A stretch of 64,000 nucleotides of DNA from the NCBI RefSeq assembly GCF_051857535.1, contig NZ_JBPZGY010000011.1:1-64000 (forward strand). Reading direction: 5' to 3'. The stretch's first letter is position 1; the number at the start of each line of letters is the position of its first letter. A model generated the notes under the pieces. That model had not been told where the DNA came from. It saw only the letters and a program-made list of their open reading frames with translations, and searched no databases. The DNA comes from Roseateles_B sp051857535. Lineage in GTDB: Bacteria > Pseudomonadota > Gammaproteobacteria > Burkholderiales > Burkholderiaceae_C. Below are positions 24,238 through 32,818 of this stretch, piece by piece. The translations under genes were made by a program, and so were the position numbers.

Positions 24238-25578
24238 ATGCGGCGCATGTTGTGGGCGGCTGCTTTGCCAATGAGCTTGTGGTCGGCGTTGCCGGTGATC
24301 GCAGCGCCGGCACCGGCGCCCGCGTCGGCGGCGGTGGCAGAGGCCCCCGGCGAGCTGACGGTTCTGCATTGGTGGACCTCTGCCAGCGAACGGGCCGCTG
24401 CCAACCATGTGGCCGCCCGCCTGGCCGAGCAGGGCCTGCGCTGGGTGGACAGCGCCGTGGCCGGCGGCGGCGGCGGGCCGGCCGTCAAGGTGCTCAACGA
24501 GCGCATCTTGCGGCGCATGGCGCCCAAGGTGGCCCAGCTCAACGGCCAGTCCATGAACGAGTGGGCCGACATGGGCCTGCTGCTGGAGCTGGACGCCGTC
24601 GCCCAGCGCAAGGGCTGGGCCCGCACGCTCTTCCCCCAGGTCCTGAGCCAGCTGAGCGTGCGCGAGCACATCGTTGCCGCGCCGTTGGGCATCCATCGCA
24701 TCAACAACCTCTACCTGAACCTGGTGGTCTTTCGCCAGCATGGCATCGAGCCGCCCACCGACTGGGCGGGCCTGGCCCGGGCCGCGGCGCGCCTGCGCTC
24801 GGCCGGCGTCACGCCCGTGGCCTTCAGCGATGAGCCCTGGCAGGTGGCCACGGTGTTCGAGGCCCTGCTGCTGGGTGAGGCCGGCCCGCAGCTGTACCGG
24901 CGCATGATGGTGCAGCAGGAGTGGCAGGCCTTCGAGGACCCGGCACTGGAGCGCGCCTTCAGACGCCTGCGCGAGTGGCGCGGCCTCGCGCTGCCGGCCA
25001 GCGCTGCCACGGGTGCCGCTGCCGGCGGCGGCGAGCGCCCCTGGACCGAGCTGGTGGCCGACTTCGCCACCGGCCGCGCCGCGATGCTGATCACGGGCGA
25101 CTGGGCCCGCGGCGAACTGGGCGCCCTGGGCCTGGAGGGCGGCCGCGACTTCGACTGCCGGGCCGTGCCCGGCACGGCCGCGGTGCACCTCTTCAGCATT
25201 GACACCCTGGCCATGCTGGCCGGCGATCGCAGCGCCCAGCCCGAGCAGGAGAAGATGGCCGAGCTGCTGGCCAGCGCCACGCTGCAGCTGGGCTACAACC
25301 GAATCAAGGGCTCGGTGCCTGTGCGCAAGGATGTGCCCGTGGACGAGCTGGATCCTTGCGCTCAGCAGTCCTACCGCCTCTTCGCGTCCCCCGCCACGCC
25401 GCGCGTGCCCAGCCTGGTGCATCGCATGGCTTTTGGCGAGGTGGGCAAGAACGCCCTGATCGAAACCGTCCACCGCTTTGCGCTGGACCCCGCCCAGACG
25501 CCGGCGGCCGCGCAGCGCAGGCTGCTGGGCCTGCTGCGCGCCCTGACTCCCAAGCCCTCCCGATCCGCCGCGCCATGA
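24238..25578 (+). CDS. Extracellular solute-binding protein (sugar ABC type), without a transporter
   Basis: The 446-residue protein starts with a signal peptide (MRRMLWAAALPMSLWSALP, cleavage near VIAAPA). The mature part is of the UgpB/carbohydrate SBP type: LTVLHWWTSASE at the front, then NEWADMGLLLELD, PLGIHRINNLYLNL, ALLLGEAG, MLITGDWARGEL and GYNRIKGSVPVRKDV. No ABC permease or ATPase gene is near. Its stop overlaps the ATG of an OmpR-type regulator (ATGA at 25575-25578), so binding protein, regulator and kinase are one unit. I infer that it senses a ligand for the kinase, as ChvE does for VirA. The start at 24238 is chosen for the signal peptide; 24247 is possible. Confidence 0.85.
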   Translation: MRRMLWAAALPMSLWSALPVIAAPAPAPASAAVAEAPGELTVLHWWTSASERAAANHVAARLAEQGLRWVDSAVAGGGGGPAVKVLNERILRRMAPKVAQLNGQSMNEWADMGLLLELDAVAQRKGWARTLFPQVLSQLSVREHIVAAPLGIHRINNLYLNLVVFRQHGIEPPTDWAGLARAAARLRSAGVTPVAFSDEPWQVATVFEALLLGEAGPQLYRRMMVQQEWQAFEDPALERAFRRLREWRGLALPASAATGAAAGGGERPWTELVADFATGRAAMLITGDWARGELGALGLEGGRDFDCRAVPGTAAVHLFSIDTLAMLAGDRSAQPEQEKMAELLASATLQLGYNRIKGSVPVRKDVPVDELDPCAQQSYRLFASPATPRVPSLVHRMAFGEVGKNALIETVHRFALDPAQTPAAAQRRLLGLLRALTPKPSRSAAP

Positions 25579-26291
25579 ACCGCACCATCCTGATCGTCGA
25601 CGACGACCAGAAGATCCGCACCCTGCTCAAGACCTACCTCGAGAAGAACCAGTACGAGGTGCTGCTGGCCCACGACGGCGCCAGCTTCATGGCGGAGTTC
25701 GAACGCCACCGCGAGCAGATCAGCCTGTGCATCCTGGACGTCATGCTGCCGGACATCGAGGGCTTCGCCCTGTGCCAGGCGGTGCGCCGCCGCTCCGACG
25801 TGCCGGTAATCATGCTGACCGCCAGCGCCGAGGAAACCGACCGCATCGTGGGCCTGGAGCTGGGTGCCGACGACTATCTGGGCAAGCCCTTCAACCCGCG
25901 CGAGCTGCTGGCCCGCATCAAGGCCATCCACCGGCGCTCCGGCCAGGAGCGCAGCCAGCCGGCACGCTTCTTCCGCTTCAACGGCTTCACGCTGGACGTG
26001 CTGGAGCGCAGTCTGGTGGACCCCGACGGCCAGTCCTCGCCTCTGTCCGGCATGGACTTCCAGCTGCTGAAGCTGCTGGTGGAGCACCCCGGCCAGGTGC
26101 TGGACCGCAGCCGTCTGGCCGAGGTGACCCGCGGCCGCGACCTGGGGCCGCTGGACCGCTCCCTGGACGTGCAGATCAGCCGCCTGCGCCAGCGCTTGCG
26201 CGACGACGGCAAGCAGCCGGCGCTGATCAAGACTGTGCGGGGCTCGGGCTATGTCTTCGCCAGTACCGTCCAGGTGAGCGATGCGGCCTGA
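25575..26291 (+). CDS. OmpR/PhoB-family response regulator
   Basis: The 238-residue regulator has a receiver domain with the acidic pair in ILIVDDDQK, phospho-acceptor Asp55 in LDVMLPD, the switch Thr in MLTASA and Lys in GKPFNPREL. The C-terminal winged helix (about 135-232) shows LSGMDFQLLKLLVEHPGQV and the RGSGYVF turn typical of OmpR. It overlaps the binding-protein gene by 4 bp and the kinase by 11 bp. The likely targets are unknown; the nearby TonB receptor/sugar permease genes are candidates only by position. Confidence 0.92.
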   Translation: MNRTILIVDDDQKIRTLLKTYLEKNQYEVLLAHDGASFMAEFERHREQISLCILDVMLPDIEGFALCQAVRRRSDVPVIMLTASAEETDRIVGLELGADDYLGKPFNPRELLARIKAIHRRSGQERSQPARFFRFNGFTLDVLERSLVDPDGQSSPLSGMDFQLLKLLVEHPGQVLDRSRLAEVTRGRDLGPLDRSLDVQISRLRQRLRDDGKQPALIKTVRGSGYVFASTVQVSDAA

Positions 26292-27855
26292 GGCCGGCGC
26301 ACGCTGGATACCGCCGGCAGGCATCCAGCGCGCGCTGGCCTTCTTCCTGGACAGCCTGCAGGGCCGCTTCGTGCTGGCCATGCTGGGGGGACTGGCCCTG
26401 GTCCAGCTGCTGGTCAATCTGCTGTGGTACCACCAGCTGGAGCAGCGCACGCGTCGGCAGGTCGAGCTGGCGGCCCACCACCTGGCCAGTGGTGCCCAGG
26501 GCGCGGTGCGCGGCCTGCGCGAGCTGCCGGCGGCCTACCGCCCGCTGCTGATCGAGCAACTGCGCACCATGGGCGGCACGCGCTTCCTGGTCTTCATCAA
26601 CACGGCGGCGGTGGCGGTCCGGCCCCTGCCCGGACCGCCGGTGGTCCGCGAGCTGGAGGCGTCCCTGCAGCGGGAATTGCACGCCCGCCTGGGGCGGCAG
26701 GCGCCTTTGCGGGTGACGCTGGCATCGCCCCTGGGTCTGAGTGTGGGGCCGCAGGGCGGGCTGCTTTCGGACCTGCCGGAGAGCTGGGTCGACCCCTCCT
26801 TGCTGGCGGCCGACCGGCCCGCGCCCTTCGTCGTGATCCAGCTGGAGACCGAGCCGGGGCAATGGCTCTACCTCAGCAGCACGCTGCCGGATCCCTTTCT
26901 GCTGGAACAGCTGGAGTTCTTCACCTGGCAGCGCATGGCCCCGCAAGGCCTGACCCTGGCGCTGGCCCTGCTGCTGAGCCTGGCAGCCTCGCGGACGCTC
27001 ACGCGGCCCCTGCGCGGCCTGAGCCAGGCGGCGGCGCGCGTGGGGCACCGCTCCGTGCCGCAGCCCTTGCGGGTCAGCGGCACGGCCGAGGTGCGCCAGG
27101 CCACGCAAGCTTTCAACGAGATGCAGGAGCGTATCCGTCGCTACCTCAGTGACCGTGAGCGGCTCTTCGCCTCCATCTCGCACGACCTGCGCACGCCCAT
27201 CACCCGCTTGCGTCTGCGCAGCGAGCTGCTGGATGACGAGGCCGTGCAGGATGAGTTCCACGAGGATCTCGACGAGCTGGACCTCATGGTCAAGACGGCC
27301 CTGCAGATCGTCAAGGACACCGATATCCACGAGAACCGCGTGCCCGTGCGCATCGACCTCGTGCTGCAGAAGATGGTGCGCGATGCCCGCATGGCCGGCC
27401 AGCGCATCGAGTTGAACGAGCGGCCTTTGACCGTCTTCGGCAAGCCCCTGGCCCTGAAGCGGGCCCTGGGCAATCTGCTGGACAACGCGGTGTTCTATGG
27501 TGGTGCCAGTGCGGCCAGCGGCGGGGCGGTGGAAGTGCGCATGCAGGCCGGCCCAGAGGGTCAGGTCTTGCTGACCGTTCGTGACCATGGCCCCGGCGTG
27601 CCGGAACAGGCCTTGCACCAGCTGGGCCAGCCCTACACCCGCCTGGCGCATGGCCGCCAGGCGCGCGAGGAGGGCTTGGGGCTGGGCCTTTCCATCGTGC
27701 GGGACATCGTGGCCGACCATGGCGGCCACCTGCAGTTCCGCAACCATCCTGAGGGAGGCCTGGAGGTGCGGCTGAGCCTGCCGAGCCCGGCTGATGTGAT
27801 GGATGGGGTGGCGGATGGGTTGACGGACGGGGCAACCGGATCTGCGCCGGGCTGA
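26281..27855 (+). CDS. EnvZ-type sensor histidine kinase
   Basis: The 524-residue kinase has a first membrane helix (about 22-45), a periplasmic domain of about 170 residues with no family I recognise, and a second helix (about 221-240). A HAMP linker (LTRPLRGLSQAAARVG) and the H-box ISHDLRTPITRL with His301 follow. The ATPase domain has GNLLDNAVFYGG, DHGPGVPE and GLGLGLSIVRDI. All catalytic motifs are intact. The large periplasmic domain is suited to meet the co-encoded binding protein. It ends 17 bp before the convergent cytochrome b561 gene, with a hairpin over both stops. Confidence 0.92.
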   Translation: MRPEAGARWIPPAGIQRALAFFLDSLQGRFVLAMLGGLALVQLLVNLLWYHQLEQRTRRQVELAAHHLASGAQGAVRGLRELPAAYRPLLIEQLRTMGGTRFLVFINTAAVAVRPLPGPPVVRELEASLQRELHARLGRQAPLRVTLASPLGLSVGPQGGLLSDLPESWVDPSLLAADRPAPFVVIQLETEPGQWLYLSSTLPDPFLLEQLEFFTWQRMAPQGLTLALALLLSLAASRTLTRPLRGLSQAAARVGHRSVPQPLRVSGTAEVRQATQAFNEMQERIRRYLSDRERLFASISHDLRTPITRLRLRSELLDDEAVQDEFHEDLDELDLMVKTALQIVKDTDIHENRVPVRIDLVLQKMVRDARMAGQRIELNERPLTVFGKPLALKRALGNLLDNAVFYGGASAASGGAVEVRMQAGPEGQVLLTVRDHGPGVPEQALHQLGQPYTRLAHGRQAREEGLGLGLSIVRDIVADHGGHLQFRNHPEGGLEVRLSLPSPADVMDGVADGLTDGATGSAPG

Positions 27856-27878
27856 GCGGTCGCCCGCCGCGCTCAGCC
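27850..27878. terminator. Hairpin over the convergent stops of the kinase and cytochrome b561 genes
   Basis: GGCTGAGCG (27850-27858) and CGCTCAGCC (27870-27878) form a perfect 9-bp stem covering both stop codons. It lacks a T tract, so it may be a weak shared terminator. Confidence 0.4.
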
Positions 27879-28430
27879 GTCCTTGCGGCCCAGCATGCGC
27901 AGCAGGGTGCGGTCGCGATCAATGAAATGGTGCTTCAGCGCCGCCAGCACGTGCAGGGCCACGAGCAGCAGCAGCAGGTAACCCAGCCAGTGGTGGGCCT
28001 GATGGCCCAGCTCGGCCAGCGTGGCGTTGTAGGGCAGAACCTCGCCGGGCTTGGCGGGATCGTCCTGGTGCGGCACCAGGGTCAGACCGAAGACGCCGAA
28101 GCCGTGGCCGCTGGCGCCGGAGAACACCATGCCGCTCAAGGGCATCAGCAGGGTCAGGGCCAGCAGGATTCCATGGGCCCAGCGGGCGGCGCGCTGCATC
28201 GCGGGCGAGGTGGGCTGCACCGGCCCGGGCAGGCCCAGGCGCAGGCGCTGGACCAGGCGTACGGCGATGAAGAGCAGGGCGATCACGCCCAGCGACTTGT
28301 GCCAGGGGTACAGCGCCCAGGTCTCGCTGCGGCTCATGTAAAGGCCCACGCCGGCCAGGCCCAGCATCAGGGCGGCGACAAGCCAGTGCAGCAGGCGGCT
28401 GGAGGGCGGCAGCGGGTCATGTTCGGCCAT
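27873..28430 (-). CDS. Cytochrome b561 family protein
   Basis: This 185-residue inner-membrane protein has four hydrophobic helices and the CybB-type set of heme-ligand histidines: LLHWLVAALM near residue 15, YPWHKSLGVIAL near 44, and the later pair AHHWLGY and ALHVLAALKHHFIDRD. Such proteins move electrons between quinol and periplasmic acceptors. A longer loop (about 110-135) separates helices 3 and 4, as in many betaproteobacterial members. It is downstream of the FucP-like permease by 100 bp on the same strand; a functional tie is not evident. Confidence 0.9.
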   Translation of the reverse strand: MAEHDPLPPSSRLLHWLVAALMLGLAGVGLYMSRSETWALYPWHKSLGVIALLFIAVRLVQRLRLGLPGPVQPTSPAMQRAARWAHGILLALTLLMPLSGMVFSGASGHGFGVFGLTLVPHQDDPAKPGEVLPYNATLAELGHQAHHWLGYLLLLLVALHVLAALKHHFIDRDRTLLRMLGRKDG

Positions 28431-28530
28431 GGCGTGGGTCCTGTGATGGTGGCCTGCGAGTCTAGCGAGGCTGTTGCGGCAGGAGGCGGCCCTGTGTGCG
28501 TCCAGCGCATCAGGCCTGCGTGCCCCCGCC

Positions 28531-29886
28531 TCAGCTCTGCTGCCCCGGCCAGTGCCGCAGGCGGTGCCCCACGAGGGCGTAGAGGAGGATCAGCGCATAG
28601 CAGGGCAGCATCATCCAGTAGGCGCCCTGGCCGCCCAGGCTGTCGCTGAGCCGGCCGTACAGCATGGGCAGCAGGGCGCCCCCGGCGATGCCCATGATCA
28701 ACAGGGCCGATCCGGCCGCGGTGTAGCGGCCCAGCCCCTCCAGTGCGAGCGGCCAGATGGCTGGCCAGACCAGGGCATTGGCCAGGCCCAGCAGGGCGAG
28801 GCACAGCACGGCATCGGGCACAGGAGGCACGCCCAGCCAGCCCAGCAGCATGCTGCTCCAGCCCGTCGCGCTGCCGGAGCTGCTGGCCACGCCGACCACG
28901 CACAGCAGGCCCAGCGCCGCCGACCCTGCCAGGGCCCGGGCCTGGCTCAGCACGCGCGGGATCAGCAGCACGCCCAGGAGGTAGCCCAGCACCATGAAGG
29001 CCATGGTGTAGGAGGTCAGCACGGCGTAGTGCGGCACGCCCAGCTGCTGGCCGAAGAGGCCGATGGTGTCGCCCGCGATCACCTCCACGCCCACATAGCC
29101 GAAGAGGCTGAGGGCGCCCAGCACGGCCTGCGGGAAGCGCAGCACGCCCAGGGCGCCGGTCTCGCTGCGGCCAGTGGTGGAATCCGGCTCCAGCGCGGGC
29201 TCCGGCACCGGCGCCAGCTGCACGATCCCCATGAAGAGCAGCAGCGCCACGGCCATCACCGCATAGGGGTAGATGAGGCGCGAGGCCAGCTCCATGCGCA
29301 GCAGCGCCTGCGCCGCGGGATCCAGCTGGGCTAGCTCGGTGTGGGCATAGGGGCCTATGCCCCCCAGGATCAGGGCCGAGAAGACCAGGGGCACGACGAT
29401 GCCAGCCCCCTTGTTGAACAGGCCCATGACGCTGATGCGCATGGCAGCGCTCTCGCGCGGGCCGATGCAGACGATGTAGGGGTTGATGGCCGTCTGCATC
29501 AGCGTCATGCCCGTGGCCAGGGTGAAGAGCGCCAGCAGGAAGAGGCCGTACTGCGCGCTCTGCGCCGCGGGGATGAAGAGCCCCGCGCCTGCGGCCATGA
29601 CGCCCAGGCTGAGGGTCATGCCGCGCTTGTAGCCGGTGCGCTGCAGCAGCAGCGCAGCCGGCAGCGCCATCACGGTGTAGGCGATGTAGAAGGCGAAAGT
29701 CACCCAGAGGGCCTGGAAGTTGCTCAGGCGGCAGACCAGCTTCAGGAAGGGGATCAGCGAGCCGTTGAGCCAGGTGACGAAGCCCAGGATGAAGAACATC
29801 AGGGCGATGAAGCCCATGGCCAGCAGGACCGAGGGGCCCTGTGCGAGGGCCATGGGGCGCGGAGCGGTGGGGGTCTTGGCGTGCAT
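28531..29886 (-). CDS. FucP/GluP-type sugar:proton symporter (MFS, FHS family)
   Basis: This 451-residue permease has 12 predicted membrane helices. The N-terminus (LLAMGFIALMFFILGFVTWLNGSLIPFLK) and ALFTLATGMTLMQTAINPYI are hallmarks of the FHS family, which imports fucose, glucose, galactose or similar sugars with protons. I chose 29886 as the start (MHAKTPTAPRPMA); the open frame runs on upstream but loses similarity. It follows a TonB-dependent receptor by 131 bp on the same strand, a common pairing for stepwise sugar uptake through the outer and inner membranes. The substrate cannot be read from sequence. Confidence 0.9.
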   Translation of the reverse strand: MHAKTPTAPRPMALAQGPSVLLAMGFIALMFFILGFVTWLNGSLIPFLKLVCRLSNFQALWVTFAFYIAYTVMALPAALLLQRTGYKRGMTLSLGVMAAGAGLFIPAAQSAQYGLFLLALFTLATGMTLMQTAINPYIVCIGPRESAAMRISVMGLFNKGAGIVVPLVFSALILGGIGPYAHTELAQLDPAAQALLRMELASRLIYPYAVMAVALLLFMGIVQLAPVPEPALEPDSTTGRSETGALGVLRFPQAVLGALSLFGYVGVEVIAGDTIGLFGQQLGVPHYAVLTSYTMAFMVLGYLLGVLLIPRVLSQARALAGSAALGLLCVVGVASSSGSATGWSSMLLGWLGVPPVPDAVLCLALLGLANALVWPAIWPLALEGLGRYTAAGSALLIMGIAGGALLPMLYGRLSDSLGGQGAYWMMLPCYALILLYALVGHRLRHWPGQQS

Positions 29887-30017
29887 GGTGTTGGTGCGTC
29901 TGGTGATGCGGGCACGGCGCCGCTGCCCGGCCAGCGGACGGGCAGCACGCGGCCGGCCCCCCGCCGCCTGGCGCAGGGGCGGAGGGCCTGGCACGAGGTG
30001 GCAGGTCTTGCCGGCGA

Positions 30018-32615
30018 TCAGAACTTGGCGCGCAGGCCGATGCTGTAGCGGGCGCCGTTCTCGTAGACGCCGATGGGCAGGCCGTCGGCGGTGTTGCTGC
30101 GGATGACCTCGTTGTTGAGGTTCACCGCGCTGGCATAGACCGCCAGCTTCGGCGTGACGTCGTAGGCGGCCGAGGCGTCCCACTGGCCGTAGGCGCTGTT
30201 GACGACCTGGCCGCCCATCTGCACGTCGCCATAGGACTTGGAGCGGTAGTTGTAGGACAGGCGCAGCGTCAGCCCGTGGCGCTCGTAGTAGCCGCTGAGG
30301 TTGAGCTGGTCGCGCGAGTTGCCCAGCACCTTGAGGCGCGGCTGGCCCGCCACGGCGCCGGCCACGGCGTCGGTGAAGGTGTAGTTGACGACAGTGCCGA
30401 AGCCGCTGTGGCCGAAGGGCTGCTGCCATTGGAGCTCGAAGCCCTTGATGTCGGCACCGTTGTCGGCGTTGTAGGGGCGCTCGACATTGAGCGTCTCGCC
30501 GCCCACCAGCTCCTGCCTGGAGGCCTTGTAGGTGAAGGTGTCGAGCTTCTTCACGAACAGGGTGGCGGCCAGCAGCGAGGCGTCGGCGTAGTACCACTCG
30601 GCGCCGATCTCGGCCTGATTGGCATGGACGGGCTTGAGCAGCGGGTTGCCGGCATAGGCGCGTGTCAGCACCGTGCCGTCGCGGCGCAGGCCAGGGCTCA
30701 GCAGGTCGAAGGTCTGGCGCGCCATGGCCTTCCCGATGGCGCCACGGACGATGACCTCCTTGCTCCAGTCGTAGATCACGTTGAGGCTGGGCAGGGCGTC
30801 GTTGTAGCGGTGGGTCTGGCTGAGGGGCGTGAAGGTCTTGTCGGCATTGCCCTGGTAGCCCTCGGAGGTCTGCCGGGTGCGCACCAGGCGCAGGCCCACG
30901 TCACCATGCCAGCGGCCGCTGGCGAAGTCGGCCTTGACATAGCCGGCCGTGATGCGCTCCTTGATGGTGTAGTGCTCGTTGAGCAGCTCGCGGTAGACCA
31001 TGGCCTTGTCGTACATGGGGATGGCTTTGCTGGCGACCAGGCCGTCGTCGAACCAGGCGTACTGGGTCAGCGCATCGGCCGTGGCAGCAGCCTGGCTCAG
31101 CTGGGGCGAGGGCCCCGTCGACAGATCGGCCAGCGAGAAGGACTGCCAGCCCGCGGAGCCCGGCTTGGCCTCGCCCTGGGTGCGCTGGTTGCGCAGGGTG
31201 TTGTCGCGCAGCTTGAGGCCCAGCTTGAGCGTGTTGAAGAAGTTCTCGCCCAGGTCCCAGCTGAGGTCGGCCTGGCCGTAGTGCTCGCGGCTTTCCATGC
31301 GGCGGATGCGGTCGTCGCCGGCTTTCAGCGTCAACGCCTTGGGGTCCAGGGGCTTGATGTCCAGGTACTTCACGCCGTAGTGGTCGGGGCCCAGGCTGAT
31401 CTGCGTGCGGGTGTCGCCTTCCATCCAGAAGTGGCGGTCATGCGAGCTGCCGCCTTCGCTGGAGGTGGCGCCCAGTTGGCCGTGGAGCTTCCAGCGGCCG
31501 CCCTGGTAGCTGCCGTCCAGATCGGCCAGGCGGGACCTCACGTAGGACTCCCGGTAGATGGGCTCGAAGGACACCCCGGTCCTGGGGCCCACGGTGCCAC
31601 CCACCAGGGCCTTGCTGCCGTCGCTGACGGTGATGAAGCGCGGGTCGGTGACTGAGACCACGCCCTTGTCCGCCAGACCGCCTACCTGCCAGAGGTAGTT
31701 CTGGTTGTTGTTGTTCATCTTCATGTCCGAGTCCATGAGATTCAGGACGATGTCGGTCTGTGCACTGGGCTGCAGTTGCACGGCCAGGTTGGCGGTGCTG
31801 CGCTCGCGTTCCTGGCGGAAGATGGCCGAGCCGCCGCCCCAGGAGGCGTAGGCCTTGGTGATGGCGCCGGTCTGGTCCTTGATGTCGTAGGCACCGTCCG
31901 GGAACATCTCCAGGCCGTCGCGGCGCATGGTGCGTTGCTGCCGGCTCAGCGCCAGCAGCACCCCCACCGTCTTGTCGGCAGACCGCCAGTTCAGCAGGCC
32001 GTTGAGCTGCGGATCGGTCCTGCCGGGCAGCTTGCTATAGAGGGCTTCCGCCGAGGCTTGCAGGGTCAGTGCGTCCTTGAAGTCCAGGGGGCGGCGCGTC
32101 CTGACGATCACCAGGCCGCCGATGCTGCCTTCATCGAGGTCGGCCGAGGGGCTCTTGTAGACCTCCAGGCTGCCGACGATCTCGGAGGGCAGGACGTCGT
32201 AGTTGAAGCTGCGGGTCTGCGCCTCGTTGAGCCACCACTCCGAGGAGGCTACGGCCTGCCCGTTGAGCTGGGTCATGTTGAGGTTCTTGTCCGTGCCGCG
32301 CACGAAGATGGCCTTGCCTTCGCCCCAGATGCGGTCCACCGAGATGCCGGGCACGCGCTGCAGGGAGTCGGCGACGTTCTTGTCGGGGAACTTGCCCACG
32401 TCCTCGGCGCTGATGGTGTCGACGATGTTCTGGGCCTCGCGCTTCTCGGCCAGGTTGCGCTTGAGCGTGGCGCGCACGCCGCGCACCTCGACCTGCTCAA
32501 GGGTGTTGGCGGTGGGGGCTGGAGGCTCGTCTGCAGCCAGCGCAGGGGCGGTGGCCAGGGAGGCCAGCGCCAGCAGGCTGGGGCGCAGGCGTCGGGGATG
32601 GCGTGGGATGGGCAT
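30018..32615 (-). CDS. TonB-dependent outer-membrane receptor
   Basis: The 865-residue receptor starts with a signal peptide (RRLRPSLLALASLATAPALAADE) followed by the TonB box region (LEQVEVRG). The plug domain has KNVADSLQRVPGISVDR, IFVRGTD and the LDEGSIGGLV motif, and the barrel ends in an aromatic-terminated strand (ARYSIGLRAKF). It belongs to the Caulobacter/Xanthomonas oligosaccharide-type TonB receptors (TIGR01782-like). The start at 32615 has a clear AGGAGA site. The neighbouring FucP-type permease supports carbohydrate uptake; no glycoside hydrolase lies nearby. Confidence 0.92.
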   Translation of the reverse strand: MPIPRHPRRLRPSLLALASLATAPALAADEPPAPTANTLEQVEVRGVRATLKRNLAEKREAQNIVDTISAEDVGKFPDKNVADSLQRVPGISVDRIWGEGKAIFVRGTDKNLNMTQLNGQAVASSEWWLNEAQTRSFNYDVLPSEIVGSLEVYKSPSADLDEGSIGGLVIVRTRRPLDFKDALTLQASAEALYSKLPGRTDPQLNGLLNWRSADKTVGVLLALSRQQRTMRRDGLEMFPDGAYDIKDQTGAITKAYASWGGGSAIFRQERERSTANLAVQLQPSAQTDIVLNLMDSDMKMNNNNQNYLWQVGGLADKGVVSVTDPRFITVSDGSKALVGGTVGPRTGVSFEPIYRESYVRSRLADLDGSYQGGRWKLHGQLGATSSEGGSSHDRHFWMEGDTRTQISLGPDHYGVKYLDIKPLDPKALTLKAGDDRIRRMESREHYGQADLSWDLGENFFNTLKLGLKLRDNTLRNQRTQGEAKPGSAGWQSFSLADLSTGPSPQLSQAAATADALTQYAWFDDGLVASKAIPMYDKAMVYRELLNEHYTIKERITAGYVKADFASGRWHGDVGLRLVRTRQTSEGYQGNADKTFTPLSQTHRYNDALPSLNVIYDWSKEVIVRGAIGKAMARQTFDLLSPGLRRDGTVLTRAYAGNPLLKPVHANQAEIGAEWYYADASLLAATLFVKKLDTFTYKASRQELVGGETLNVERPYNADNGADIKGFELQWQQPFGHSGFGTVVNYTFTDAVAGAVAGQPRLKVLGNSRDQLNLSGYYERHGLTLRLSYNYRSKSYGDVQMGGQVVNSAYGQWDASAAYDVTPKLAVYASAVNLNNEVIRSNTADGLPIGVYENGARYSIGLRAKF

Positions 32616-32680
32616 GGGTTGTCTCCTGTTCTTGTCGGGGTACGCCTCTGGATGCCGGCCGGGCCATCGAGGTGCCAGCG

Positions 32681-32756
32681 CAATGTAGGGCGCACGCCGG
32701 GCCGTCACGGCAGGGCGTTGCGCTTTGTTGGACTACATTGCATCGGCCTTACATTG
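32681..32756 (-). promoter_or_regulatory. Repeated TACATTG heptamers upstream of the TonB receptor
   Basis: TACATTG occurs at 32734-32740 and again 16 bp later at 32750-32756, and its inverse CAATGTA lies at 32681-32687. Three copies of one 7-mer within 76 bp of the TonB receptor 5' region look like operator half-sites, possibly for the adjacent LysR protein or the nearby OmpR-type regulator. Confidence 0.4.
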
Positions 32757-32818
32757 ACCACGCGCTTTGACAGCCGCAGCCAGGGGATGACCCTGAAGCT
32801 GCGCGGGCCGGGGCGGCC

